Source of the DNA: Azospirillum brasilense
GTDB taxonomy: Bacteria; Pseudomonadota; Alphaproteobacteria; Azospirillales; Azospirillaceae
Reading direction: 5' to 3'
Assembly (NCBI RefSeq): GCF_022023855.1
Contig: NZ_CP059449.1
Coordinates: forward strand, 1,288,501-1,352,500
DNA: 64,000 nt
A program made the position numbers and the translations under genes. Under the pieces are notes generated by a model that saw nothing but the letters and a program-made list of their open reading frames with translations, searched no databases and had not been told where the DNA came from. Shown piece by piece: positions 1-7,886 of this stretch (positions are counted from its first letter, which is position 1; each line of letters begins with the position of its first letter).

Positions 1-1251
1 GCCCGCATCGCCGCCTGGATCGGTCTGCACGACTTCTACTGCGCCTCCGCCGACGACGAATTCCGCGCCGCGGTCTTCGACAGCCTCGCCCGTCAGGTCA
101 AGCATCTGACCCGCGTGGTGCCCGGCGCGCTGGACGGCAAGGCGCTGGTCACCGCGGCCAAGGGCCTCGTCTATGGCGGCTTCTGCCTGCCGGAGCATGA
201 GCGGATCGGCCAGGACGCGCTGAAGCTGCTGGAGCGGGAACTGCCGCGCCAGATCCTGCCGGACGGCGGCCATGTCGAACGCTGCCCCTCGGTGCAGCTG
301 CGCATCCTGCGCGACCTGATCGACATGCGGTCGGTCCTGCGCACCGCCCGCGCCGACGTGCCGGAGGCGCTGCAGCACGCCATCGACCGCATGACCCCGG
401 CCCTGCGCTTCTTCCGCCACGGCGACGGCGGGCTTGCCCTGTTCAACGGCGGGCGGGAGGAGGACGCGGCGCTGGTCGACACGGTGCTGGCCCAGGCCGA
501 CGCCCGCGGGCGCCCGCTGAAGAGCGCGCCGCACACCGGCTTCGAGCGGCTGATCGCCGGGCGGACCATGGTGCTGATGGACACCGGCGTGCCGCCGGTC
601 ACCGGGCTGGACGCCACCGCCCACGCCGGCACCCTGTCGCTGGAGATGTCGGTCGGCAAGGAGCGGCTGATCGTCAATTGCGGCGCCCATCCGGTGAAGA
701 CCGGTCCCTGGCGCGCCGCGCTGGCCGGCACCGCCGCCCATTCCACCGTCGTGCTGGCCGAGACCAACTCGTCGGAGGTGATCGAGGAGGGCGGGCTGGG
801 CCGCCGCCCCTCCCATGTCGGCTGCGAGCGGCAGGAGAACGACGGGGCGGTGCTGGTCGTCGCCACCCACAACGGCTACAGCCGCAACTTCGGCTATCTG
901 CACCGCCGCCGCGTCTATCTGGCGGAGAACGGCGAGGACCTGCGCGGCGAGGACATGCTGGAGCCGGTGATCGGCGCCACGCCTGAGCCGCGGCCCTTTA
1001 CCATCCGCTTCCACCTGCACCCCGCGGTCCAGGCGACCCTCGTCCAGGGCGGGCAGGTGCAGTTGAAGCTGCCGAGCGGGGCCGCTTGGCGGCTGCGCGC
1101 CTCGGGCGGCACGCTGGAGCTGGAGGAGAGCATTTATCTGGGCAGCGGCGACGAGCCGCGGCGGACCACCCAGATCGCCGTCTCCGGACATACCGGCTCC
1201 GCCATCAAGACGGTGAAATGGGCCTTGCGCCGCGAGCGCAAGGGGGGGTAA
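1..1251 (+). CDS. heparinase II/III family protein (5' end outside window)
   Basis: The reading frame is open from base 1, so the true start lies upstream; 416 residues are visible. The GTG codons near base 115 are internal valines, not a start. The C-terminal half has the look of the heparinase II/III-like domain, a beta-rich polysaccharide lyase fold, around the stretches SLEMSVGKERLIVNCG and AAHSTVVLAE. Family members cleave uronic-acid polysaccharides, but many proteobacterial copies have no tested substrate. In other alphaproteobacteria a gene of this family commonly sits beside purH, as here. The family call is good; the enzymatic role is not established from sequence. Confidence 0.85.
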   Translation, partial: ARIAAWIGLHDFYCASADDEFRAAVFDSLARQVKHLTRVVPGALDGKALVTAAKGLVYGGFCLPEHERIGQDALKLLERELPRQILPDGGHVERCPSVQLRILRDLIDMRSVLRTARADVPEALQHAIDRMTPALRFFRHGDGGLALFNGGREEDAALVDTVLAQADARGRPLKSAPHTGFERLIAGRTMVLMDTGVPPVTGLDATAHAGTLSLEMSVGKERLIVNCGAHPVKTGPWRAALAGTAAHSTVVLAETNSSEVIEEGGLGRRPSHVGCERQENDGAVLVVATHNGYSRNFGYLHRRRVYLAENGEDLRGEDMLEPVIGATPEPRPFTIRFHLHPAVQATLVQGGQVQLKLPSGAAWRLRASGGTLELEESIYLGSGDEPRRTTQIAVSGHTGSAIKTVKWALRRERKGG

Positions 1252-1470
1252 ACCGCGCGCATCCGCGGCGGACAGGCCGTGGGAATACGGATCGGTGCCT
1301 GTTTCGAGAGTCTGTGGAGTGTTCGCCCTGCGACCGTAACCCTCGCCCGGGCGGGGGGGACGAAGCGGGGTGTTTCGCTTTTCCGGATCGGTCAGGTCCC
1401 CGACGGCTCAGGTCCCGTCTTCCCATGCCCGGTCCGCCGCAGCCGGTTCCATGACAGCCAGGATGCCCCG

Positions 1471-3075
1471 ATGAGCCCGCCGAACGTCGCCCACTCGCCC
1501 GCCCCCGATCTCGTCCGCATCACGCGCGCGCTGATCTCCGTGTCCGACAAGACGGGCCTCGTCGCGCTCGGTCAGGCGCTGGCGGCCAAGGGCGTGGAGA
1601 TCCTGTCCACCGGCGGCTCCGCCCAGCGGCTGGCCGAGGCCGGCATCCCGGTGAAGGAGGTCTCCGACCACACCGGCTTCCCGGAGATCATGGACGGGCG
1701 CGTCAAGACGCTGCACCCGCGCGTGCACGGCGGCATCCTGGCCCGCCGCGACATCCACGCCGAGGCGATGACCACCCACGACATCCCGCCGATCGACCTC
1801 GTGGTGGTGAACCTCTACCCGTTCGAGGCGACGGTGTCGAAGGGCGCCGACTACGCCAACTGCGTGGAGAACATCGACATCGGCGGCCCGGCGATGATCC
1901 GCGCCGCGGCCAAGAACCATGACTTCGTCACCGTCGTCACCGACCCCGAGGATTACGAGGCGGTGCTGGACGAACTGGCGACCCACGACGGCGCGGTCAC
2001 GCTGAAGCTCCGCCGCATGCTGGCCCAGCGCGCCTACGCCCGCACGGCGTCCTACGACGCGGCCATCTCCTCCTGGCTGGCCGGCCAGCTCGGCGAGACC
2101 TTCCCGCCGCGCACCACCCTGTCGGGCAAGCTCAGCCAGACCCTGCGCTACGGCGAGAACCCGCACCAGCAGGCGGCCTTCTACGTCACCGGCGAGCAGC
2201 GTCCGGGTGTGGCGACGGCGATCCAGCTCCAGGGCAAGGAGCTGTCCTACAACAACCTGAACGACACCGACGCCGCCTTCGAGCTGGTCGCCGAGTTCGA
2301 GCGTCCGGCCGTCGCCATCATCAAGCACGCCAACCCCTGCGGCGTGGCCGAGGGGGCGAACCTGCTCGACGCCTACAAGCAGGCCCTGCTGTGCGATCCG
2401 GTCAGCGCCTTCGGCGGCATCATTGCCGTCAACCGTCCGCTGGACGCCGCCACGGCGGAGGAGATCGCCAAGCTGTTCGCCGAGGTGGTGATCGCCCCGG
2501 ACGCCGACGACGCGGCCCGCGCCCTGCTCGCCACCAAGAAGAACCTGCGCGTCCTGCTGACCAAGGACGTGCCGAACCCGGCCGAGCCGGGGATGATGGT
2601 GAAGCAGCTCTCCGGCGGCTTCCTGCTGCAGAACCGCGACAACGGCCGCATTTCCCTTGACGATCTGAAGGTGGTGACCAAGCGCGCCCCGACCGAGCAG
2701 GAGCTGGCCGACCTACTCTTCGCCTTCCGCGTCGCCAAGCATGTGAAGTCGAACGCCATCGTCTACGCGAAGAACGGCGCCACGGTGGGCGTCGGCGCCG
2801 GCCAGATGAGCCGCGTCGACTCGGCCCGCATCGCCGCCATCAAGTCGGCGGAGGCTGCCAAGGCCGCCGGCCTGAGCGAGCCGCTGACCAAGGGTTCGGT
2901 GGTCGCGTCGGACGCCTTCTTCCCCTTCGCGGACGGCCTGCTGGCCGCAGCGGAAGCCGGCGTGACGGCGGTGATCCAGCCCGGCGGCTCGATCCGCGAC
3001 AACGACGTTATCGCTGCCGCCGATGAGAAGGGTCTGGCGATGGTGCTGACGGGGATGCGCCACTTCCGGCACTGA
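1471..3075 (+). CDS. purH: bifunctional AICAR transformylase / IMP cyclohydrolase (PurH)
   Basis: Catalyses the last two steps of de novo purine synthesis in the cytosol: formylation of AICAR with 10-formyl-THF, then ring closure to IMP. At 534 aa it matches the usual family length. The N-terminal MGS-like cyclohydrolase domain starts at [11 protein letters not shown] and contains [10 protein letters not shown]; the transformylase domain carries KHANPCGVA and [10 protein letters not shown]. The frame is open further upstream to 1279, but those 64 codons have no family similarity, and the ATG at 1471 gives the normal N-terminus. A 219-base non-coding leader separates it from the heparinase gene; I see no known purine riboswitch in it. 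Confidence 0.97.
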   Translation: MSPPNVAHSPAPDLVRITRALISVSDKTGLVALGQALAAKGVEILSTGGSAQRLAEAGIPVKEVSDHTGFPEIMDGRVKTLHPRVHGGILARRDIHAEAMTTHDIPPIDLVVVNLYPFEATVSKGADYANCVENIDIGGPAMIRAAAKNHDFVTVVTDPEDYEAVLDELATHDGAVTLKLRRMLAQRAYARTASYDAAISSWLAGQLGETFPPRTTLSGKLSQTLRYGENPHQQAAFYVTGEQRPGVATAIQLQGKELSYNNLNDTDAAFELVAEFERPAVAIIKHANPCGVAEGANLLDAYKQALLCDPVSAFGGIIAVNRPLDAATAEEIAKLFAEVVIAPDADDAARALLATKKNLRVLLTKDVPNPAEPGMMVKQLSGGFLLQNRDNGRISLDDLKVVTKRAPTEQELADLLFAFRVAKHVKSNAIVYAKNGATVGVGAGQMSRVDSARIAAIKSAEAAKAAGLSEPLTKGSVVASDAFFPFADGLLAAAEAGVTAVIQPGGSIRDNDVIAAADEKGLAMVLTGMRHFRH

Positions 3076-3086
3076 GCCGTTCGATT

Positions 3087-3179
3087 ACCCCCACCCTGAC
3101 CCTCCCCCGCTGGGCGGGGGAGGGGAATTTGGGGGAGCTGTTCCCTCCCCCACCCAGCGGGGGAGGGCCGGGGTGGGGG
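3087..3179. repeat. long C/G-rich inverted repeat after purH
   Basis: Two arms of about 35 bases, each with an internal CCCTCCCCC/GGGGGAGGG dyad, are arranged head to head around a short spacer. The block lies between the convergent purH and the small minus-strand ORF and could act as a bidirectional terminator. It has the same architecture as blocks at 25598-25714 and 35217-35417, which suggests a dispersed intergenic element. Confidence 0.75.
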
Positions 3180-3204
3180 CGTTACGCCGACACCCCCAGT
3201 GCGC

Positions 3205-3456
3205 TTACGACCCCCGCCGCGCCCCCATCAGCCGCGCCAGCAGGGCGGCTTCGGTCTGCGGCGTTTTTCCGTCCGCACCGTCTTCCGGCTTCAGGCGCCC
3301 GGTCGCCGCCATGGCGATCAGCATCGCCGGATGCATCGCTGGATGATGCCCCGACGGACGCCCTGTCGACTCGTCTTCCCCACGCGCCGCGGCGTGGTCG
3401 CGGGCCAGCGCCTCGTTGATGTGCGCGAAGGCCTCGATGTCCTTGATGTGCAACAT
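3205..3456 (-). CDS. small hypothetical protein (83 aa)
   Basis: I do not recognise this protein. It begins [10 protein letters not shown] and has a His/Met-rich middle ([10 protein letters not shown]) followed by a charged, Ala/Leu-rich tail. The start at 3456 is favoured over the longer frame to 3507 because GGAGGGCGG lies about 10 bases upstream. It is 81 bases downstream of the divergent stretch before the MFS gene and ends just beside the inverted repeat. The clean ribosome-binding site argues for a real gene, but there is no functional clue. Confidence 0.5.
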   Translation of the reverse strand: MLHIKDIEAFAHINEALARDHAAARGEDESTGRPSGHHPAMHPAMLIAMAATGRLKPEDGADGKTPQTEAALLARLMGARRGS

Positions 3457-3537
3457 GTCCGTTCCGCCCTCCGCGCAAAGTTCGTTGTGCGTCGCAGCAA
3501 AAGGCAAGTTAGCAGCTTCCGCTGGGTGAATCCGCCG

Positions 3538-4848
3538 TCATGCCGCGGCGGACTGTCGCACCGTATTCGCATCGCCCGGTGCCGGCTCCCGAACCGTCAG
3601 CATAAGCCCAAAACCGATGACGAAGAAAGCCACAACGCTCGCCATGCCGGCCCGCTGGCTCTCGAACAGCGCGGTGGCCAGCCCGAAGGCGAGCGGCCCG
3701 ACGAAGCCGGCCATGCGGCCGGTCAGGCTGTAGAGCCCGAACATCTCGCCCACCATGCCCGGCGGGGCCAGCCGCGCCATCATCGACCGCCCGGCCGCCT
3801 GGGCCGGCCCGAAGAAGGCGCCCAGCCCCAGGGCCAGCACCCAGAACCACGCCTTTTCCGTCGCCAGCAGCAGCGGCACGCCGAAGGCGGTCAGGCCGAC
3901 CAGGCTGACCAGGATGGTCGGCTTGGCCCCCATCCGATCGTCCACCCAGGCGAAGCCGATGGCCCCGACGCCGGCCACCACGTTCAGCGCGATGGCGAAG
4001 AGCAGGATCTCCTCGAAACTCATGCCGAAGGCGTGAGCAGCGAAGATTCCGCCGAAGGCGGTGATGGTGTTGATGCCGTCGCGGTAGATCGTGCTGGCGA
4101 TCAGGAAGCGCAGCGTGTTGCGGTACTTGCGCGTCTCCGCCAGCGTCCGGCGCAGCGTCGCCATGCCCTCCCGCGCCGCCTGCCGGATGCCGAGGCCGGT
4201 CGCCGGCACGTCCGGAACGAACAGGAAGAAGGGCAGGGCGAACAGCCCGTACCAGGCGGCGGCCAGCAGGGCGGTGGCGCGCACCGGCGCCTGCTCCGCG
4301 GTGTCGAGCAGGCCGAACAGCGGGGTGGGCGACTTCACGAAGACGAACAGGGCGACCACCAGACAGGCCAGCCCTCCAAAATAGCCGATGCCCCAGCCCC
4401 AGCCGGAGATCCGCCCGAGCATCCGCGGCGGCGCCAGCGCGGTCAGGCTGGCGTTGTAGAAGACGTTCGCCAGTTCGAAGGCGATGGTGCCAACGACCAC
4501 GCAGACCAGGGCGAACAGCGCGTGGGACGGGTCGGGCTTCACCCACCAGAGCGCGGCGCAGAAGACCACGGTCAGGCTGGTGAACAGCGCCATCCACGGC
4601 TTGCGCCGCCCCGTCCGGTCGGCAACCGCGCCCAGCACGGGGCTGAGCAGGGCGATCAGCAGCCCGGCGACGGTCAGCGCCGCGCTCCAGCGCGAGGCCC
4701 CGGCCACCTCGTCCCCGACCACGCCGCGGGCGAAATAGACCGAGAAGATGAAGGTTGTGATGATGGTGTTGTACGACGAGTTCGCCCAGTCGTAGAGGCA
4801 CCAGGACGCGATGGCACGGCGGCTCGGCGCCTCGGCGGTGTGGGGCAT
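3538..4848 (-). CDS. MFS transporter, UMF1 (Atg22-like) family
   Basis: A 436-aa integral membrane protein with about 12 predicted hydrophobic helices. The N-terminus contains the UMF1-family signature around CLYDWANSSYNTIITTFIFS, followed by the MFS loop 2-3 motif in GAVADRTGRRKPWM. Relatives of yeast vacuolar Atg22 are common in alphaproteobacteria, but their substrates are mostly unknown. It stands alone between a small hypothetical gene and a hypothetical gene on the same strand, so context does not reveal the substrate. Confidence 0.88.
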   Translation of the reverse strand: MPHTAEAPSRRAIASWCLYDWANSSYNTIITTFIFSVYFARGVVGDEVAGASRWSAALTVAGLLIALLSPVLGAVADRTGRRKPWMALFTSLTVVFCAALWWVKPDPSHALFALVCVVVGTIAFELANVFYNASLTALAPPRMLGRISGWGWGIGYFGGLACLVVALFVFVKSPTPLFGLLDTAEQAPVRATALLAAAWYGLFALPFFLFVPDVPATGLGIRQAAREGMATLRRTLAETRKYRNTLRFLIASTIYRDGINTITAFGGIFAAHAFGMSFEEILLFAIALNVVAGVGAIGFAWVDDRMGAKPTILVSLVGLTAFGVPLLLATEKAWFWVLALGLGAFFGPAQAAGRSMMARLAPPGMVGEMFGLYSLTGRMAGFVGPLAFGLATALFESQRAGMASVVAFFVIGFGLMLTVREPAPGDANTVRQSAAA

Positions 4849-4941
4849 GCTGAAGGATCGGCCATCTGTTGTCCGGGATGGCCCACTCTAGGCAAAGCGG
4901 CCGGGATTGCCAACCGCAGGGGGCTGCGTCGGCCCCATGCC

Positions 4942-5712
4942 TTAGTCTCTGGCGAGAGGGTCGTCGAAGGCCTGCGCCGCCGCCCGCCGCGTCGCCCATT
5001 CGGTCGAACTCTTCTCCTCCGTGCTGACGGCGTCCAGGAAGGCGAGATTCGCCTTGCGCCGCGCGGCCTCGTCGCCGCGGAACGGATCGGTGAAGCTGGC
5101 CTCCTGGCTGATCGGACCGTTGTAGAGGCCCATGGCCAGCCCCTCCTGCTGCGCCATGATCGATTGGGCGATGTCCTGCTCCTGCTTGGAGAATTGGCCG
5201 CCGGCGTTGCTGCGGACCGCCTCCAGCGTGCGGCGGTCGAGATCGCCCATCAGGGAGTACCAGTCCCGGCCCTCGAAGCTGTCGAAGTCGAAGGGCTTGC
5301 CGCTGGACTTCATGGCCTCGTACTGCGCATCCATGCGGGCGCGGGCGTCCTTGGCGAGGGCCGGCCCGCTCAGCCCCGCCGAGCTGGACACCGCCCCCGG
5401 GTCGGACACCGCCTTCGCCAGCGCCGTGGCGGGCTTGCCGTCGCGCGTCGGGAAATAGGCGGCGTAAGGGCCCGCCGCCGCGCTGGTCGCGGTCTTGCCG
5501 GCCTTGGACGCGGTGGTGGTCGCCATGAAGGCCTGGGCCTCGACGGACAGGGTGACGAAGACGGCGGAACCGCCGGCGGCGGCCGGTTGGCCGGCGGGCG
5601 TGGTCGTGGAGCTTCCCTTGTCGGCACCCCTCAGCACGGTCAAGGCCGCCTTGAGGCTGAAACCCGCGAGGCTGAAACCGGACGCTTGTGCGTTTGGCGT
5701 CGTGATCGACAT
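4942..5712 (-). CDS. hypothetical protein (256 aa)
   Basis: I do not recognise a family. The first ~110 residues are low-complexity and rich in Ala, Ser, Thr and Gly. The last ~140 residues are charged and probably helical (DFDSFEGRDWYSLMGDLDRRTLEAVR, split by an aromatic-rich patch). There is no signal peptide or membrane segment. The start is supported by GGGAGGG eight bases upstream of ATG. It follows the 79-aa gene at 5815-6054 by 102 bases on the same strand, so they may be co-transcribed. The Ala-rich disordered head joined to a helical tail suggests an adaptor or structural protein, but this is only an impression. Confidence 0.7.
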   Translation of the reverse strand: MSITTPNAQASGFSLAGFSLKAALTVLRGADKGSSTTTPAGQPAAAGGSAVFVTLSVEAQAFMATTTASKAGKTATSAAAGPYAAYFPTRDGKPATALAKAVSDPGAVSSSAGLSGPALAKDARARMDAQYEAMKSSGKPFDFDSFEGRDWYSLMGDLDRRTLEAVRSNAGGQFSKQEQDIAQSIMAQQEGLAMGLYNGPISQEASFTDPFRGDEAARRKANLAFLDAVSTEEKSSTEWATRRAAAQAFDDPLARD

Positions 5713-5814
5713 GAGAAGCCCTCCCGACCATCCAGGCGGGCGTTTCTGCCGTTGCCGCCATTCATTGATGGCAGCGTATCGTGTTCAGGCTGAAGTTGTC
5801 AAAAGGGCTGCTTT

Positions 5815-6054
5815 TTATTCCTTATGGCGAATGGCCGTGGGTGGGTTCGGCGGCAAGGACTCGTCGAGGCGAACCGGAACGGCGTCGATGGTGGGGCGTT
5901 GCTCGTCCAGGCGTGTGTCGATCCGCGCGCGCAAGTCCATCATCTGTGCCTGGATCGCCTCGATCTCCGCCTTCTGCCGCTCCAGGTCGGACAGGTCGGG
6001 CAAGGGGGCAGCGAGGGCGGTGGCGATGCGGTCGGGTGTCTTGTCGGTGCTCAT
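5815..6054 (-). CDS. small coiled-coil hypothetical protein (79 aa)
   Basis: No recognised domain. Residues 20-50 (LPDLSDLERQKAEIEAIQAQ and onward) show a heptad-like charged/hydrophobic pattern expected for a short coiled coil, followed by a Pro-rich tail. GGAGAGG lies a few bases upstream of ATG. It is the first of a possible two-gene unit with the 256-aa hypothetical gene downstream; the TPR-methyltransferase gene lies 69 bases upstream on the same strand, so all three may be one transcript. Confidence 0.6.
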   Translation of the reverse strand: MSTDKTPDRIATALAAPLPDLSDLERQKAEIEAIQAQMMDLRARIDTRLDEQRPTIDAVPVRLDESLPPNPPTAIRHKE

Positions 6055-6123
6055 GCGGCCTCTCCGGTTCGTCGTCGATCGGCTGGCTTCGGCCCGCGGG
6101 AAAACCCGAAGGCTCGGGTCCTC

Positions 6124-7758
6124 TCAGCCGCCCACGCCGAACGAAATCTGGTTGTTGTCGTAGCGGGCGACGATGGTCAGCCGGTCGCCGGGGCGCACGC
6201 GGATCGGCGTCTCCAGATAGGTCATCGCCTGCTTCCAGTGGTTCGTCCGCGCCCGGCTTTCGGAGCGGTAGACGACCTCCTCGTCCATGTGCAGGTCGAA
6301 CCAGAAGGCCACGCCGTGGCAGGTGCCCTCCGCCGTGATCTCCACGGCGATCTCGCGTGCGCCCTCCTCGGGCATGTTGCGGGTGAAGTCGAAATCGAGC
6401 GCGGTGAAGGCGGCCGACAGCGGCGTGTGGGTTTCGGCGCCGAGGTCGATCTGCTGGTAGCCGGGGGAGCGGAACACGTCGAACGTCGACATGTCGAAGC
6501 CGCCGATGGTCTTCACCGGGTTGATGCGGGCCAGCTCCGGCGTCTCCACCAGCATGGCGTAGACGGTCGAGGCGCGCGGGATGATCGCGCCGCCGGGCTT
6601 CACCAGATGGGTGCGCGCGTGCTGCAGCACCGACAGCATGCGCGGCGCCAGCATGCCGATGTTGATGAGCTCCGACACGAAGACGTCGGCCTTCTCCGGC
6701 AGGTCGCCGCCCTCGCCCACCGACAGGCGGGTGGACAGCTTCGGCACCACGTCGATGCGGTCGGCGTAGCCGTTGTTGGCGACGGTCTCGCGGGCGATGC
6801 GGGCGAGGATCGGGTTCACCTCGCAGGTCACCACCTTCCGCGCCCCGGCGCGCGCCGCCATCATGGCGACGATGCCGGAGCCGGTGCCGATCTCCAGGAC
6901 CAGCGAGTCCGGGGTCACCGCGCGCTTCAGCGCCGCCTCGTAGGCGTCGTTGCGCTCGAAATCGTTGATCATCGGCAGATGCCAGCCGGGGACGGCGTTG
7001 GAATAGATCAGCCGGCGGGTGAACTGCACCAGCGGGTGGTCGGGCGCGATGGCGCGGGCGGCCTCGATGGCCTCCACCGCCTCGTTGGCGCGGTCGAGGC
7101 TCTGCAGCGTGTGGGCGAGGCCGACATGGGCGGGGACGAAGCGGGGCGCCGCCGCGATCACCACGCGGAACGCCTCCTCCGCCTCCTCCAGGGCGCCGCG
7201 GGTGCTCAGCGCCTCGGCGAGGTTGTAGCGGGCCTCCAGATACTCCGGCGCCCGTTCCAGAGCGGCGCGGAAGGCGGCCTCCGCCTCGTCCAGCCGGCCC
7301 AGCTCGCGCAGGGTGGTGCCGAGGAAATTGTGCATCTCCGGCGCGTCGCCGCGCAGAGCCAGGGCGGCGCGGAAGGCGCCCTCGGCGTCCTCCAGCCGAC
7401 CCAGTGCCTTCAGAGCGTTGCCCAGGTTGCCGTGAAGCTCCGGCAGGCGGTCGTTGAGGGCGATGCCGGCGCGGAACGCCGCCTCCGCCTCCGCCGCGCG
7501 GCCGAGCTGGAAGAGCAGGCTGCCGCGGCTGTTGTGGAAGGAGGGGTCCTTGCCGTCCTCGGCGATGGCGTGCGTGAAGAGGTCGAGTGCGCCGTCGGGA
7601 TGGCCGGTGTGGGCGGCGACGACGCCCAGCAGGTGCAGGGCCTGCGCGTTGTGCGGGTCGGTCGCCAGGATCGCCCGGCAGGCTGCCTCCGCCCCGCCCA
7701 GATCGTTCGTCCGCAGCAGGCGGATGGCGTCGTTCAGGGTCGGCTGGGGGTCGGTCAT
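6124..7758 (-). CDS. TPR protein with C-terminal PRMT-like methyltransferase domain
   Basis: A 544-aa cytosolic protein. Residues 1-250 are about seven tetratricopeptide-like repeats (repeated A.AAFR.AL..AP patterns), a protein-docking superhelix. Residues ~260-544 form a class I SAM-dependent methyltransferase: motif I LVLEIGTGSG (287-296), an acidic residue ending strand 2 in TCEVNP (Glu313), and FVSELI (360-365) where protein arginine methyltransferases have their Glu loop. A late NHWKQAMTYL (505-514) resembles the THW loop of eukaryotic PRMTs. The ATG at 7758 is preferred over the longer frame because of GGAG upstream and the family-like N-terminus. It probably methylates a protein recognised by the TPRs; the substrate is unknown. 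Confidence 0.82.
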   Translation of the reverse strand: MTDPQPTLNDAIRLLRTNDLGGAEAACRAILATDPHNAQALHLLGVVAAHTGHPDGALDLFTHAIAEDGKDPSFHNSRGSLLFQLGRAAEAEAAFRAGIALNDRLPELHGNLGNALKALGRLEDAEGAFRAALALRGDAPEMHNFLGTTLRELGRLDEAEAAFRAALERAPEYLEARYNLAEALSTRGALEEAEEAFRVVIAAAPRFVPAHVGLAHTLQSLDRANEAVEAIEAARAIAPDHPLVQFTRRLIYSNAVPGWHLPMINDFERNDAYEAALKRAVTPDSLVLEIGTGSGIVAMMAARAGARKVVTCEVNPILARIARETVANNGYADRIDVVPKLSTRLSVGEGGDLPEKADVFVSELINIGMLAPRMLSVLQHARTHLVKPGGAIIPRASTVYAMLVETPELARINPVKTIGGFDMSTFDVFRSPGYQQIDLGAETHTPLSAAFTALDFDFTRNMPEEGAREIAVEITAEGTCHGVAFWFDLHMDEEVVYRSESRARTNHWKQAMTYLETPIRVRPGDRLTIVARYDNNQISFGVGG

Positions 7759-7886
7759 CGCGGCGGCTCCGGTTGGGCGGACATTCCTTGGAATGGCCGC
7801 ACCATAGCCGGAAAGCGGGCGGGACGCATGGGAAACCCTCGTCCGGACCCGCCCGAAGGGGGCCGGACGAGGGGTTTTCAAGCCAT

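Noticed and set aside
1279..1470. ZTP (pfl) riboswitch before purH
   Set aside because: The conserved ACUGGCG and GCCUGGGC elements are not present; only weak resemblance in one hairpin.
3199..5793. An 864-codon plus-strand frame over the MFS and hypothetical genes
   Set aside because: It is an antisense shadow; it crosses several intergenic gaps and has low-complexity Arg/Gly/His composition.
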